Below are positions 1 to 7,994 of a DNA stretch of 64,000 bases, piece after piece. How positions within the stretch are numbered: the first letter of the stretch is position 1; each line of letters starts with the position of its first letter. The position numbers and the translations under genes are program-made. Under the pieces are notes generated by a model. That model saw nothing but the letters and a program-made list of their open reading frames with translations. It was not told the DNA's origin and searched no databases. Origin of the DNA: Exiguobacterium indicum HHS 31 (GTDB taxonomy: Bacteria; Bacillota; Bacilli; Exiguobacteriales; Exiguobacteriaceae); the NCBI RefSeq assembly GCF_001939065.1, contig NZ_MPSZ01000001.1, positions 248,001 to 312,000 on the forward strand. Reading direction: 5' to 3'.

Positions 1-665
1 ATCTAGATGTGACGTTTACGATTGACCGATCAGGTCTCGTTGGCGCAGATGGTGAAACACACCAAGGCGTCTTCGATATTGCCTTCATGCGTCACGTACC
101 GAACATCCGGATCGTCATGGCGAAGGATGAGAACGAACTGCAACACTTGCTCTATTCAGCCGTCAAATATGAAGGACCAATCGCAGTTCGTTTCCCACGT
201 GGAGAAGGTATCGGTGTACCAATGGACGAGACACTGCATGAAATTTCGCTTGATACATGGGAAGTCGAACGTGAAGGAACGGACGTCGCGATCCTTGCGT
301 TTGGACCACAAGTACAAGATGCGCTCAAAATCGCGGATCTCCTAGCAGACGAACTGTCGGTTCGTGTCATCAATGCTCGGACGATCAAACCGCTTGACGA
401 GAAGATGCTGAACGCCCTTTACGCAGAAGGGATTCCACTCGTGACGCTCGAAGAAGCCGTCTTAAAAGGTGGATTCGGATCAGCTGTCCTTGAGCATGCG
501 AATGAGCAGGAAGCATTCCCACGCGTCAAACGCTTTGGTATTCCGGATTGGTATATCGAGCATGGCGGTGTGAACGAATTACTGGAAGAAATCGGATTAT
601 TACCTGGACAAATCGCAGAGGAAGTACGCGCTTTCGTCAATCAAGGAAAGAAACAGAGTGTGTGA
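1..665 (+). CDS. dxs: 1-deoxy-D-xylulose-5-phosphate synthase, C-terminal part
   Basis: The reading frame is open from the window edge, so the gene begins upstream and only about the last 220 residues are seen. The enzyme condenses pyruvate and glyceraldehyde 3-phosphate to DXP, the first step of the non-mevalonate isoprenoid pathway. The start of the visible part reads TFTIDRSGLVGADGETHQG, the diagnostic pyrimidine-binding segment of DXS, followed by the C-terminal transketolase domain. It ends 6 bp before tlyA, and the dxs-tlyA-argR-recN order is that of Bacillus, so it is probably in one operon with tlyA. Confidence 0.96.
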   Translation, partial: LDVTFTIDRSGLVGADGETHQGVFDIAFMRHVPNIRIVMAKDENELQHLLYSAVKYEGPIAVRFPRGEGIGVPMDETLHEISLDTWEVEREGTDVAILAFGPQVQDALKIADLLADELSVRVINARTIKPLDEKMLNALYAEGIPLVTLEEAVLKGGFGSAVLEHANEQEAFPRVKRFGIPDWYIEHGGVNELLEEIGLLPGQIAEEVRAFVNQGKKQSV

Positions 666-671
666 CGATTC

Positions 672-1478
672 ATGGAAAATGTAAAGAAAATCCGCCTCGA
701 CGTTCTTCTCGTCGAGCGCGGTTTGTTTGAAACGCGTGAAAAAGCGAAGCGATCGATCATGGCTGGACTGGTCTTTAGTGGTACGGAACGATTAGAGAAG
801 GCCGGTGAGAAGGTCAAATCGGACATCGATCTGCACGTCAAAGGTCAATTGATGCCCTACGTCGGTCGTGGAGGCTTCAAGATGGAAAAGGCACTTCAAG
901 TATTCGATTTCGATGTCACGGGTAAAACAGGTCTCGATATTGGATCGTCAACGGGTGGCTTTACCGACTGCTCCTTACAAAATGGAGCAGCACATATGTA
1001 TGCGCTCGATGTCGGTTCCAATCAGCTGGACTGGAAGCTTCGCTCGGATGACCGTGTGACGGTGATGGAGAAAACGAACTTCCGGCATGCGACACCAGAC
1101 ATGTTCCCTGTTGCGCCGCAGTTTGCGACGATCGATGTCTCATTCATCTCGTTACGGTTGATGCTTCCGCCGCTGAAGACGATCCTCGTCGAAGGAGGAG
1201 ATGTCATGGCGCTCGTCAAGCCGCAATTCGAAGCGGGGCGTGATGATATCGGTAAAAAAGGCATCGTGCGTGATGAACGGATTCATGTCCGTGTCCTCGA
1301 GGAGATGGTCGAATTCTTCATTCAACAAGGATTCTATGTGAAACAGCTCGACTATTCACCGATTACTGGTGGAGAGGGGAACATCGAGTTCTTATTGCAT
1401 GCGCGCCTTGGTCAACCAGGACTTGATTCATCCGTCCATGCGACGGAGACAGTCAAGCAAGCACATGCTAGTCTTTAA
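672..1478 (+). CDS. tlyA: TlyA family rRNA (cytidine-2'-O)-methyltransferase
   Basis: A 268-residue protein, normal for TlyA/YqxC. Residues about 7-65 form an S4 RNA-binding domain (RLDVLLVERGLFETREKAKR). The rest is an FtsJ-type SAM-dependent methyltransferase with the SAM loop GLDIGSSTGGFTDC near residue 90. TlyA proteins 2'-O-methylate rRNA cytidines; the old name haemolysin is misleading. It starts 6 bp after dxs with a weak ribosome-binding site, which fits translational coupling, and a hairpin with a U-rich tail follows it. Confidence 0.93.
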   Translation: MENVKKIRLDVLLVERGLFETREKAKRSIMAGLVFSGTERLEKAGEKVKSDIDLHVKGQLMPYVGRGGFKMEKALQVFDFDVTGKTGLDIGSSTGGFTDCSLQNGAAHMYALDVGSNQLDWKLRSDDRVTVMEKTNFRHATPDMFPVAPQFATIDVSFISLRLMLPPLKTILVEGGDVMALVKPQFEAGRDDIGKKGIVRDERIHVRVLEEMVEFFIQQGFYVKQLDYSPITGGEGNIEFLLHARLGQPGLDSSVHATETVKQAHASL

Positions 1479-1495
1479 ACGAACAGATGAAAACG

Positions 1496-1534
1496 AGGGC
1501 GGATCCGGTTCATGGGTCCGTCTTCCTTGTTGTT
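1496..1534 (+). terminator. Probable terminator after tlyA
   Basis: An 11-bp stem with G-U wobbles (1496-1506 with 1514-1524, 7-nt loop) is followed by a U-rich stretch ccttgttgtt. It sits between tlyA and argR and overlaps the candidate argR promoter. The tail is not a clean U run, so termination may be partial. Confidence 0.5.
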
Positions 1535-1557
1535 CGGAGCGACGAAAACCGTATAAT
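1530..1557 (+). promoter_or_regulatory. Candidate sigma-A promoter for argR-recN-spo0A
   Basis: TTGTTC at 1530-1535 and TATAAT at 1552-1557 are separated by 16 bp, about 75 bp upstream of argR. A second weaker TACAAT lies at 1595-1600. Either would give argR its own transcript independent of dxs-tlyA. Confidence 0.5.
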
Positions 1558-1632
1558 AAAATGGCAAACGTGGACTTTTAATGATTTATTGGATTACAAT
1601 AGTAACATCGAAGAATACTGTGAGGTGCAGGG

Positions 1633-2082
1633 ATGACAAAGGGGCAACGGTTGATTAAGATTCGGGAGATCATCACCCAGTCGGAAGTAGAAACCCAAGA
1701 TGAATTGGTAGAGGAATTACGGAATGCAGGATATAAGGTTACACAGGCAACGGTATCACGAGATATCAAGGAACTTCATCTCGTTAAGGTCCCGTTGAAT
1801 GATGGACGTTATAAATATAGTTTACCTGCCGACCAACGCTTCAACCCACTCGGGAAATTGCGGCGTCTGCTCGGGGACAGCTTCATCTCGATTGATTCTG
1901 CTCAAAATCTGATTGTCATGCATGTCCTGCCGGGAAATGCGAATGCAGTCGCTGTCTTACTGGATCATTTGAGCTGGAACGAACTGCTTGGCACGGTGTG
2001 TGGGGACGATACGATCCTATTAATCGCACGAAGTGAGGAACAAGCGAAAGAAGTGACCGAACGAATTTTAGAAATGCTGTAA
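1633..2082 (+). CDS. argR: Arginine repressor ArgR/AhrC
   Basis: A 149-residue protein of standard family length. The N-terminal winged helix (about residues 1-70) contains [20 protein letters not shown]; the C-terminal oligomerisation and arginine-binding domain ends with [14 protein letters not shown], the conserved GDD arginine-binding segment. As a hexamer with arginine it represses arginine biosynthesis and activates catabolism. It is followed 12 bp later by recN, as in Bacillus ahrC-recN. Confidence 0.95.
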   Translation: MTKGQRLIKIREIITQSEVETQDELVEELRNAGYKVTQATVSRDIKELHLVKVPLNDGRYKYSLPADQRFNPLGKLRRLLGDSFISIDSAQNLIVMHVLPGNANAVAVLLDHLSWNELLGTVCGDDTILLIARSEEQAKEVTERILEML

Positions 2083-2094
2083 GGAGTTGACAGG

Positions 2095-3801
2095 ATGCTA
2101 GCTGAATTATCGATCAAACAATTTGCGATCATTGACGAGCTACAGATCGACTTTAAAAAAGGAATGACCGTCTTGACTGGGGAAACAGGTGCCGGTAAAT
2201 CGATCGTTCTCGACGCGATCGGATTATTGATTGGTGGACGTGGATCCGCGGAATTCGTTCGATACGGGGAAGATCGGGCGGAGCTAGAAGGATTGTTTCT
2301 GATTGAAGACGACCATCTCGTCTATGATCTCGCAGAAGAGTATGGTATCGATATCGAAGATGGATTGATCATCTTACGACGTGATCTGTTCGCGACCGGG
2401 AAAAGTGTCTGTCGCGTCAACAATAAGCTGGTCACACTGACGATCTTACGGGAGTTCGGACGTGTCCTCGTCGACATGCACGGGCAACATGAACATCAGC
2501 ATTTAATGGACAGTACGTATCATCAAGCGATTCTCGATGACTTCGCGCAAGAGACGATTGCACCGCTCCTTCAAGCCTACCAGTCCGGTTATCAAGCGTA
2601 TGAAGAAAAACGGACGGCGCTGCAATCGCTCGCGCAAAGTGAGCAAGAACTCGCTCAACGGATTGATTTACTATCGTTTCAGACGGAAGAGATCGAAGGC
2701 GCAAAACTTCGAGCACATGAGGAAGACGAGTTGCTCGTCGAACGAAATCGTCTTGCGAATTTCGAGAAGCTATATGCGTCGTTAAAGACAGCATACGATG
2801 CTTTGCATGATGAGATGCGCGGCATCGACTCTGTCGGAGACGCGATGCGTGAATTACAACAAGCATCAAGCATCGACGAACAGTTTTCGCAGCAGAGTGA
2901 CGCGATCGCAAGCGCTTTTTATGGACTCGAAGAAGTCGGGTATGCGATTCGAGATCAACTTGAAACACTTGAGTTTGATTCCAATCGACTCGATGAGATC
3001 GAACAACGTTTATCCGTCTTTCAACAACTGAAACGAAAATACGGGGCGACGATCGAGGAAGTCATTGCGTATGGGGAAAAAATTCGAGTTGAACTTGATA
3101 CGATGACGAATCGAGATGAACGGATTGAGCGCTTAAAAGCCGAAGTCGAACAGCTCGAAGTCGAATTGTTTGAGATAGGTGGGCGTCTGTCGCAACAGCG
3201 TCGAAAAGCGGCCGTTCAATTAAGCGAAGCGATTCATCTGGAGTTACGTGAGCTCTACATGGAAAAAGCGCGGTTTGAAATTCGTTTTCTTCAAGACGGA
3301 AAGACACCGATGCTACGCAAGAACGGGATCGATCAAGTGGAGTTCTTCATCATGACGAATGCGGGAGAACCATTCAAGTCGCTCGGAAAAGTCGCATCGG
3401 GCGGGGAGTTATCTCGTATCATGCTCGGACTGAAGTCAATCTTCTCGCGCTCGGTCGGAGTTGCTTCGATCATTTTCGATGAAGTCGATACAGGAGTATC
3501 GGGTCGTGTCGCACAAGCGATGGCTGAAAAAATCTATCGTTTATCGGTAGACGGACAAGTGCTTTGTATTACGCACTTACCGCAAGTCGCATCGATGGCC
3601 GATCAACATCTCTATATTCGGAAAATCGAGGAGACGGATCGTACGACGACACAGGTCAACGTCTTGTCTCAGTCAGATCGAGGAAACGAACTAGGACGGA
3701 TGATTTCCGGTGCACATATGACGGATTTGACGTTACGCCATGCCGAGGAATTGATGGATCAGGCGAAGACGATGAAAGAATCGCTTAAAAATGGGGTGTA
3801 A
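2095..3801 (+). CDS. recN: DNA repair protein RecN
   Basis: A 568-residue SMC-like ATPase that acts early in double-strand break repair. Walker A is GETGAGKSIVLDAIG (about residue 29), the middle is long coiled coil (about 150-370), and the C-terminal lobe carries VASGGELSRIMLGLK and the Walker B FDEVDTGVSG. AAGGAG lies 8 nt before the ATG. Only 3 bp separate its stop from the spo0A start, whereas Bacillus has spoIVB in between. Confidence 0.96.
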   Translation: MLAELSIKQFAIIDELQIDFKKGMTVLTGETGAGKSIVLDAIGLLIGGRGSAEFVRYGEDRAELEGLFLIEDDHLVYDLAEEYGIDIEDGLIILRRDLFATGKSVCRVNNKLVTLTILREFGRVLVDMHGQHEHQHLMDSTYHQAILDDFAQETIAPLLQAYQSGYQAYEEKRTALQSLAQSEQELAQRIDLLSFQTEEIEGAKLRAHEEDELLVERNRLANFEKLYASLKTAYDALHDEMRGIDSVGDAMRELQQASSIDEQFSQQSDAIASAFYGLEEVGYAIRDQLETLEFDSNRLDEIEQRLSVFQQLKRKYGATIEEVIAYGEKIRVELDTMTNRDERIERLKAEVEQLEVELFEIGGRLSQQRRKAAVQLSEAIHLELRELYMEKARFEIRFLQDGKTPMLRKNGIDQVEFFIMTNAGEPFKSLGKVASGGELSRIMLGLKSIFSRSVGVASIIFDEVDTGVSGRVAQAMAEKIYRLSVDGQVLCITHLPQVASMADQHLYIRKIEETDRTTTQVNVLSQSDRGNELGRMISGAHMTDLTLRHAEELMDQAKTMKESLKNGV

Positions 3802-3804
3802 GGA

Positions 3805-4527
3805 TTGATTAAAGTCGGGATAGCAGATGATAATCGCGAAATGGTCGAACTGATTCGCCAGCATATCTCTGCGCAAGAAGACATGGAAGTCGTTTGCGTC
3901 GCCTACAATGGCGAGAGTTGTCTCGAACGTATGAAAGAACATGAAGTGGATGTATTGCTTCTCGACATCATCATGCCTCATTTAGATGGGCTTGGTGTTC
4001 TCGAGGAGTTGATGAAGAAAAAGAAGAATCCTGCTGTCATCATGTTGAGTGCTTTCGGTAAGGATGAGGTCTCACAACAGGCGGTCACTCTCGGAGCATC
4101 GTACTTCTTACTTAAACCGTTCAGCATGGATCAGCTCGTTCAAAAAATTCGTCTCGTGACGCATCAAGGACAAGCACCGATCGTCGAAACGATTGATTTA
4201 AAAGTCGGTACGACACTGCGAGAAGTGGGGATTGCTCCGCATATTAAAGGCTTCACGTATTTAAAGGACGCTGTCTTAATGGTGCTAGAACGGGAAGATT
4301 TACTTGGATTGATCACAAAGGAACTCTATCCGACGATTGCGAAAAAACATCAAACGACGGCATCTCGCGTCGAACGAGCGATGCGTCACGCCATCAAGTC
4401 CGCTTGGAACGAAGGAATGCAACAGCACGAGCTCTTCAATGGTCGAATCGAACAAGAGAAAAGTCCGAAGAACTCGGAATTCATCTCGTATGTTTCAAGT
4501 CATATGAATCAAGAACAATCTGGTTAA
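3805..4527 (+). CDS. spo0A: Response regulator Spo0A
   Basis: A 240-residue protein with a receiver domain (residues 1-120; acidic pair D8/D9, phosphorylated D54 in LLLDIIMPHLDG, LLKPFS lysine) and the Spo0A-specific DNA-binding domain. The recognition region TTASRVERAMRHAIKSAWNEG is almost identical to that of Bacillus. In Bacillus, phosphorylated Spo0A controls sporulation, biofilm and stationary-phase genes. The start is TTG, with AAGGA directly adjacent, so initiation probably depends on coupling to recN. No spoIVB is nearby. A strong terminator follows. Confidence 0.95.
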   Translation: MIKVGIADDNREMVELIRQHISAQEDMEVVCVAYNGESCLERMKEHEVDVLLLDIIMPHLDGLGVLEELMKKKKNPAVIMLSAFGKDEVSQQAVTLGASYFLLKPFSMDQLVQKIRLVTHQGQAPIVETIDLKVGTTLREVGIAPHIKGFTYLKDAVLMVLEREDLLGLITKELYPTIAKKHQTTASRVERAMRHAIKSAWNEGMQQHELFNGRIEQEKSPKNSEFISYVSSHMNQEQSG

Positions 4528-4531
4528 AGGA

Positions 4532-4565
4532 AACACACCGTCTAATGGATAGACGGTGTGTTTTT
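4532..4565. terminator. Bidirectional terminator after spo0A
   Basis: A perfect 12-bp stem (AACACACCGTCT paired with AGACGGTGTGTT, loop AATGGAT) with A and T runs on both sides. It ends spo0A and, on the other strand, the convergent dihydrofolate-reductase-like gene. Confidence 0.93.
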
Positions 4566-5142
4566 AGTTCCGATCCCGCTCATAGCAAGCGATCAACACG
4601 CCGTTATCAAACGTGTGTCGTTTCGTGACGTTCCAAGTGAGGGGCGTCATTCCGTTGTCTGGAAATAGACGTTTACCAGAACCAACGATAACTGGATAGT
4701 GGATCAATCGAAGTTCGTCGATCAGATCAGCTTCATAAAGCGTATGAACGAGTTGACTACTCCCCCAGACGTGAAGCGGTGGTCCGTCCTGTTGTTTCAA
4801 GCGTATTAGTTCAGAAGTCGGTTGATTCAAATATGTCGTCGGCTGCCAACGAATAGGTGGTGTATGACGCGTAGCAACATACTTCATGGCACGATCGGCA
4901 ACTGGCCAGATATCGGCATGGAGTGGCCAGTAACTCGACCATTGCTCGTAAGTCGCGCGACCGAGTAACAGGGCGCAATCCTCTTGCATCCATCCACGGA
5001 TGACCTGACCGATCTCAGGATGTTGAAACGGAGCAGTCCATCCACCGTGCTTGAAGTCGTTGCTCACATCCTCATTCTTTCCGCTCGGTGCTTGAATGAC
5101 ACCGTCTAACGATAGATGTTCGAATACGATGATTTTTCGCAT
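4564..5142 (-). CDS. RibD C-terminal / dihydrofolate reductase-like protein
   Basis: A 192-residue protein with the RibD C-terminal fold, as in B. subtilis YyaP and YwjB. The N-terminus MRKIIVFEHLSLDGVIQAPSG is typical of these NADPH-binding reductase-like proteins; LLLGRATYEQWSSYWP and VWGSSQLVHTL are further conserved segments. The true substrate of this group is generally unknown. The ATG at 5142 is chosen because AGGAG lies 8 nt upstream; an in-frame extension to 5214 has no ribosome-binding site. It is monocistronic, between spo0A and the structured RNA gene. Confidence 0.85.
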   Translation of the reverse strand: MRKIIVFEHLSLDGVIQAPSGKNEDVSNDFKHGGWTAPFQHPEIGQVIRGWMQEDCALLLGRATYEQWSSYWPLHADIWPVADRAMKYVATRHTPPIRWQPTTYLNQPTSELIRLKQQDGPPLHVWGSSQLVHTLYEADLIDELRLIHYPVIVGSGKRLFPDNGMTPLTWNVTKRHTFDNGVLIACYERDRN

Positions 5143-5221
5143 GAAGGGTCTCCTTTCGATTACGATCTGCTTATAGCATACCGTAAAGCTAAAAATATAT
5201 AATAGCGCTTGCAAATAAATA

Positions 5222-5249
5222 TTGCATAAACTGAAATGTTTGTTATAAT
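5222..5249 (+). promoter_or_regulatory. Strong sigma-A promoter of the structured RNA
   Basis: TTGCAT at 5222-5227 and a consensus TATAAT at 5244-5249, 16 bp apart. The predicted start is near 5256. No open reading frame follows, so the transcript should be non-coding. Confidence 0.85.
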
Positions 5250-5255
5250 AAAGGT

Positions 5256-5813
5256 ACCAAATGATTTGGCAAGACGTCAGATGAACGTCGAGTCGACAAG
5301 GACTCCGGAAATCCTGTTGATGAACATCATCTCAGAACGCCAACTGTAAATGGCTCAAGAATGCCGGACGACATTCTCTTGGTAGAAGTCGTACCAAGGT
5401 ATCTTGTTCATTCTAGATGGGAAATCTCGAATGAATGGGAGCTTCCATGATTTCGAAGCTAGGGAAAAGTGGAAGGTAACGGATCGTCTAAAATGAAAAG
5501 TACAGTTCGTGAAAAGGAGTGTTGTCTAGCAGTGATTGTTAGCAACCGAATGTTTGACTGCTTCAAGCGGATGACATTACGCTCCACCTAGGTCCCGAGT
5601 ACAGTCAGATGATGGAACTGAAACACCATTCTATCGTTAGCCCGATAGCCAGATCTGATTTCTTTCTACCTCTTCATTAAGAGGAACACCTAAGGTTTTG
5701 GAGTACACGAATAGTTCTAACTATGAGAGGAGTTCATCCGTAAGTGAAACCAATTTTATATGAGTAAAAGGTCCCGCGCTTGAAATGAGTTCAAGAGATG
5801 GGGACCTTTTTCT
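5256..5813 (+). ncRNA. Large structured non-coding RNA, probable OLE RNA
   Basis: About 560 nt between a consensus promoter and an intrinsic terminator, without any plausible reading frame. Local helices are dense: 5378-5383/5393-5398, 5407-5413/5429-5435, 5440-5445/5455-5460, 5631-5636/5643-5648, 5669-5674/5679-5684 and 5711-5716/5719-5724 are all perfect hairpins. TGATGG (5610) and CTGA (5618) resemble the two strands of a kink-turn. Size and neighbourhood match OLE (ornate large extremophilic) RNA, which in Firmicutes is usually found near ispA, dxs, tlyA, argR and recN and works with membrane protein OapA. No oapA is in this window. The structured-RNA call is firm; the OLE name is inference from length, structure and context. 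It is not RNase P RNA, tmRNA or a T-box, whose signatures are missing. Confidence 0.65.
5766..5813 (+). terminator. Terminator of the structured RNA
   Basis: AAAAGGTCCC pairs with GGGACCTTTT around an inner CTTGAA/TTCAAG hairpin, followed by a T run. It lies against the end of the convergent yqzF and probably serves both strands. Confidence 0.88.
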
Positions 5814-5817
5814 GTGT

Positions 5818-6072
5818 TCATTTTTTTTGATAGCGATCGGAGACTTTTCCACGTTTTCGATCGCGATAAAAGACATATCCTGCGACAAATCCAATGCCAC
5901 CCATCGCAAGAATCAAACCAACGAGACCTTGCAATACATATACGTAAGCCGCATCGCCTAAGTATTTAAACGGCACTTGCGCAATTAGAAAAACACTATC
6001 ACGCATGAGCTTAATACCAATCGCGCCGATGATGCCGGGGATTAATAATGAGAGCAAACCAATGATACGCAT
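5818..6072 (-). CDS. yqzF: DUF2627 membrane protein, YqzF-like
   Basis: An 84-residue protein with two hydrophobic segments (about residues 3-22 and 42-66) and a basic, hydrophilic tail. Sequence character and position just upstream of bkdR match Bacillus YqzF (DUF2627), whose function is unknown. AGGAG lies 9 nt before the ATG. It is transcribed away from bkdR and convergent with the structured RNA. Confidence 0.8.
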   Translation of the reverse strand: MRIIGLLSLLIPGIIGAIGIKLMRDSVFLIAQVPFKYLGDAAYVYVLQGLVGLILAMGGIGFVAGYVFYRDRKRGKVSDRYQKK

Positions 6073-6132
6073 AGGACGCCACTCCTTTCCAAGCGTATTG
6101 TATCAAAAAATCGATCGTTCTGCGAATCGGGT

Positions 6133-6161
6133 TTGCTTCCCTATTTTATTCCGAGTACGAT
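6133..6161 (+). promoter_or_regulatory. Candidate sigma-A promoter of bkdR
   Basis: TTGCTT at 6133-6138 and TACGAT at 6156-6161 with a 17-bp spacer, about 33 bp upstream of the bkdR start codon. Confidence 0.6.
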
Positions 6162-6194
6162 AGAAATGTAAGCAGTTTCAAAGGGGGAATTCAT

Positions 6195-7850
6195 ATGCAT
6201 CATCTACTCGTCGTCGGGGCTGGTCAAGGGGGAACAGAAGTCCTGCATGCGTTTCAACGTTCACCATTATTAACGGTCATTGGTCTTGTCGATCCAAACA
6301 TGGATGCGCCTGGGGTGGCGCTTGCACGGCGTGCGGACATTCGGATTGAAACGAACTGGTCAGCTTTTGAAGGAGCTGATGTCGATTTCATCATTGACGC
6401 TACAGGAGAAACTGGCGTACTTGAGCAATTGATTCATGATTTTCCGGGAGCGGCGGTCTTACCGGGTGAATTCGTCAGAGTGTTGCTTGAGCGATTGACT
6501 GAAAAAGAGAAAATGCTCGAAGCAATCATTCATTGTACGAGCGAGGCGATTTCCGTCGCCGATCAAGACGGACAGACGATGCTGATCAATCCAGCATATA
6601 CGCGTATGACTGGTTTCACGGAGCGAGACGTCGTCGGAAAACCGGCAAGTGCCGATATCGGAATGCAGGAATCCGTTCATTTGAAAGTCTTGAATACGGG
6701 CGAGAACGTGCGGGATGTTCGCATGAAGATCGGGCAAGATCAACGTGATATCATCGTCAATGCGGCACCCGTCATCGTCGATGGACAAGTCCGCGGTTCC
6801 GTTGGGGTCATTCGGGATATTTCGGAAATGAAGGCACTCGCCAAAGAATTGAAGGCAGCGCGCCAAAAAATCCGGACGCTCGAAGCTAAATATACTTTTG
6901 ACGATATCATCGCTGAGAGTGAAGCGATGCGCTTCGTCGTCGATCAAGCAAAGCTTGCGGCAACGATGCCCGTCAACGTCTTGATTCGCGGTGAATCCGG
7001 AACCGGCAAGGAATTGTTTGCACATGCGATCCATGCAGCGAGCGAACGTAAATATGAACAATTCGTCCGCGTCAACTGTGCGGCAATCGCACCGACGTTA
7101 CTCGAAAGTGAACTATTCGGGTACGAGGAAGGCGCGTTCTCAGGAGCGCGACGTGGTGGGAAGCGGGGATATTTCGAAGAAGCACACGGGGGTTCGCTAT
7201 TCTTAGATGAGATTGGCGAACTACCACTCGACGTCCAGGCCAAACTATTACGGGTGTTACAGGAAAATGAAGTCGTTCGCGTCGGTGGGACGAAGGCGAT
7301 TCCAGTCGATGTCCGGATTATCGCGGCGACGAATGCGAATCTAGAGCAAAAGATCATCATGAATGAGTTCCGAGAAGATCTCTACTACCGGATCAATCGT
7401 TTACCGATTCACATACCGGCACTACGTGAGCGACCGGATGATATCGCACCATTGACCTTGCACTTACTCCGTAAATTGAATCAAAGTTATGGACGATCGG
7501 TCGGACGGATCTCAGATGATGTACTTGAAGCAATGAAGAAGCAACCGTGGAAAGGAAATGTCCGCGAGCTTGAAAATGTCATCGGTCGCGCGTTGATTTT
7601 TACGGATAAAACAGAAACCGTCTTACGAAAAGGTCATCTTCAGCTTGTCGTGCCACAAACAACGAAAGTCACGACGAGACAGAAAAAGGAAATCAAGCAT
7701 TTATCGGACGAGATGTCACACGTCGAAGAACGGTTGATTCGGGAAGCGCTTACTGCCTTTAATGGCAACAAAACAGAAGCGGCGAAACAACTCGGAATTT
7801 CTCTTCGGGCACTTTATTACAAAGTGGAACGATTTAACATCTATTCGTGA
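6195..7850 (+). CDS. bkdR: Sigma-54-dependent activator BkdR
   Basis: A 551-residue enhancer-binding protein. Residues 1-100 look like a small Rossmann domain (VVGAGQGGTEVL), residues about 107-212 are a PAS sensor domain, and residues about 235-470 are the sigma-54 AAA+ domain with Walker A GESGTGKE (266-273), GAFSGA (313-318, the loop that touches sigma-54) and Walker B LFLDE (335-339). A Fis-type helix-turn-helix ends the protein (GNKTEAAKQLGISLRALYYK). GGGGGA precedes the ATG. It lies directly before a sigma-54 promoter and the ptb-bkd operon, so it is the expected activator, as in B. subtilis. The ligand sensed by the N-terminal domains is not evident. Confidence 0.93.
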   Translation: MHHLLVVGAGQGGTEVLHAFQRSPLLTVIGLVDPNMDAPGVALARRADIRIETNWSAFEGADVDFIIDATGETGVLEQLIHDFPGAAVLPGEFVRVLLERLTEKEKMLEAIIHCTSEAISVADQDGQTMLINPAYTRMTGFTERDVVGKPASADIGMQESVHLKVLNTGENVRDVRMKIGQDQRDIIVNAAPVIVDGQVRGSVGVIRDISEMKALAKELKAARQKIRTLEAKYTFDDIIAESEAMRFVVDQAKLAATMPVNVLIRGESGTGKELFAHAIHAASERKYEQFVRVNCAAIAPTLLESELFGYEEGAFSGARRGGKRGYFEEAHGGSLFLDEIGELPLDVQAKLLRVLQENEVVRVGGTKAIPVDVRIIAATNANLEQKIIMNEFREDLYYRINRLPIHIPALRERPDDIAPLTLHLLRKLNQSYGRSVGRISDDVLEAMKKQPWKGNVRELENVIGRALIFTDKTETVLRKGHLQLVVPQTTKVTTRQKKEIKHLSDEMSHVEERLIREALTAFNGNKTEAAKQLGISLRALYYKVERFNIYS

Positions 7851-7852
7851 AG

Positions 7853-7899
7853 CGCAAATTTTTGCGTGCAATATATTGCAAAAAATGCAAAAGCGTGCA
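7853..7899 (+). promoter_or_regulatory. Upstream activator sites for BkdR
   Basis: Three adjacent dyads: CGCAAATTTTTGCG (7853-7866), the perfect palindrome TGCAATATATTGCA (7867-7880) and an imperfect TGCA...TGCA (7886-7899). They lie 40-90 bp upstream of the sigma-54 promoter, a suitable place for an enhancer-binding protein. Assignment to BkdR is inferred from position. Confidence 0.7.
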
Positions 7900-7940
7900 A
7901 AATTAAAGACGTTCTTGCTTAACCTACCGTCTCTTTTGAA

Positions 7941-7957
7941 TTGGCACGAAAATTGCT
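7941..7957 (+). promoter_or_regulatory. Sigma-54 (-24/-12) promoter of the ptb-bkd operon
   Basis: TTGGCACGAAAATTGCT fits the sigma-54 consensus (TGGCAC, N5, TTGC) with correct spacing. Transcription should start near 7968, about 27 bp before ptb. Confidence 0.95.
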
Positions 7958-7994
7958 ATTACTATTTATGTATGACAGGTGAGGGGGGAATACG

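Noticed and set aside
5256..5813. Interpretation as RNase P RNA, tmRNA or another T-box
   Set aside because: No GAGGAAAGTCC or ACAGAAA motifs, no tmRNA ends, and no TGGTACCGCG T-box sequence.
6459..7061. Leftward frame of 200 codons inside bkdR
   Set aside because: Antisense to the well-supported PAS and AAA+ domains of bkdR.
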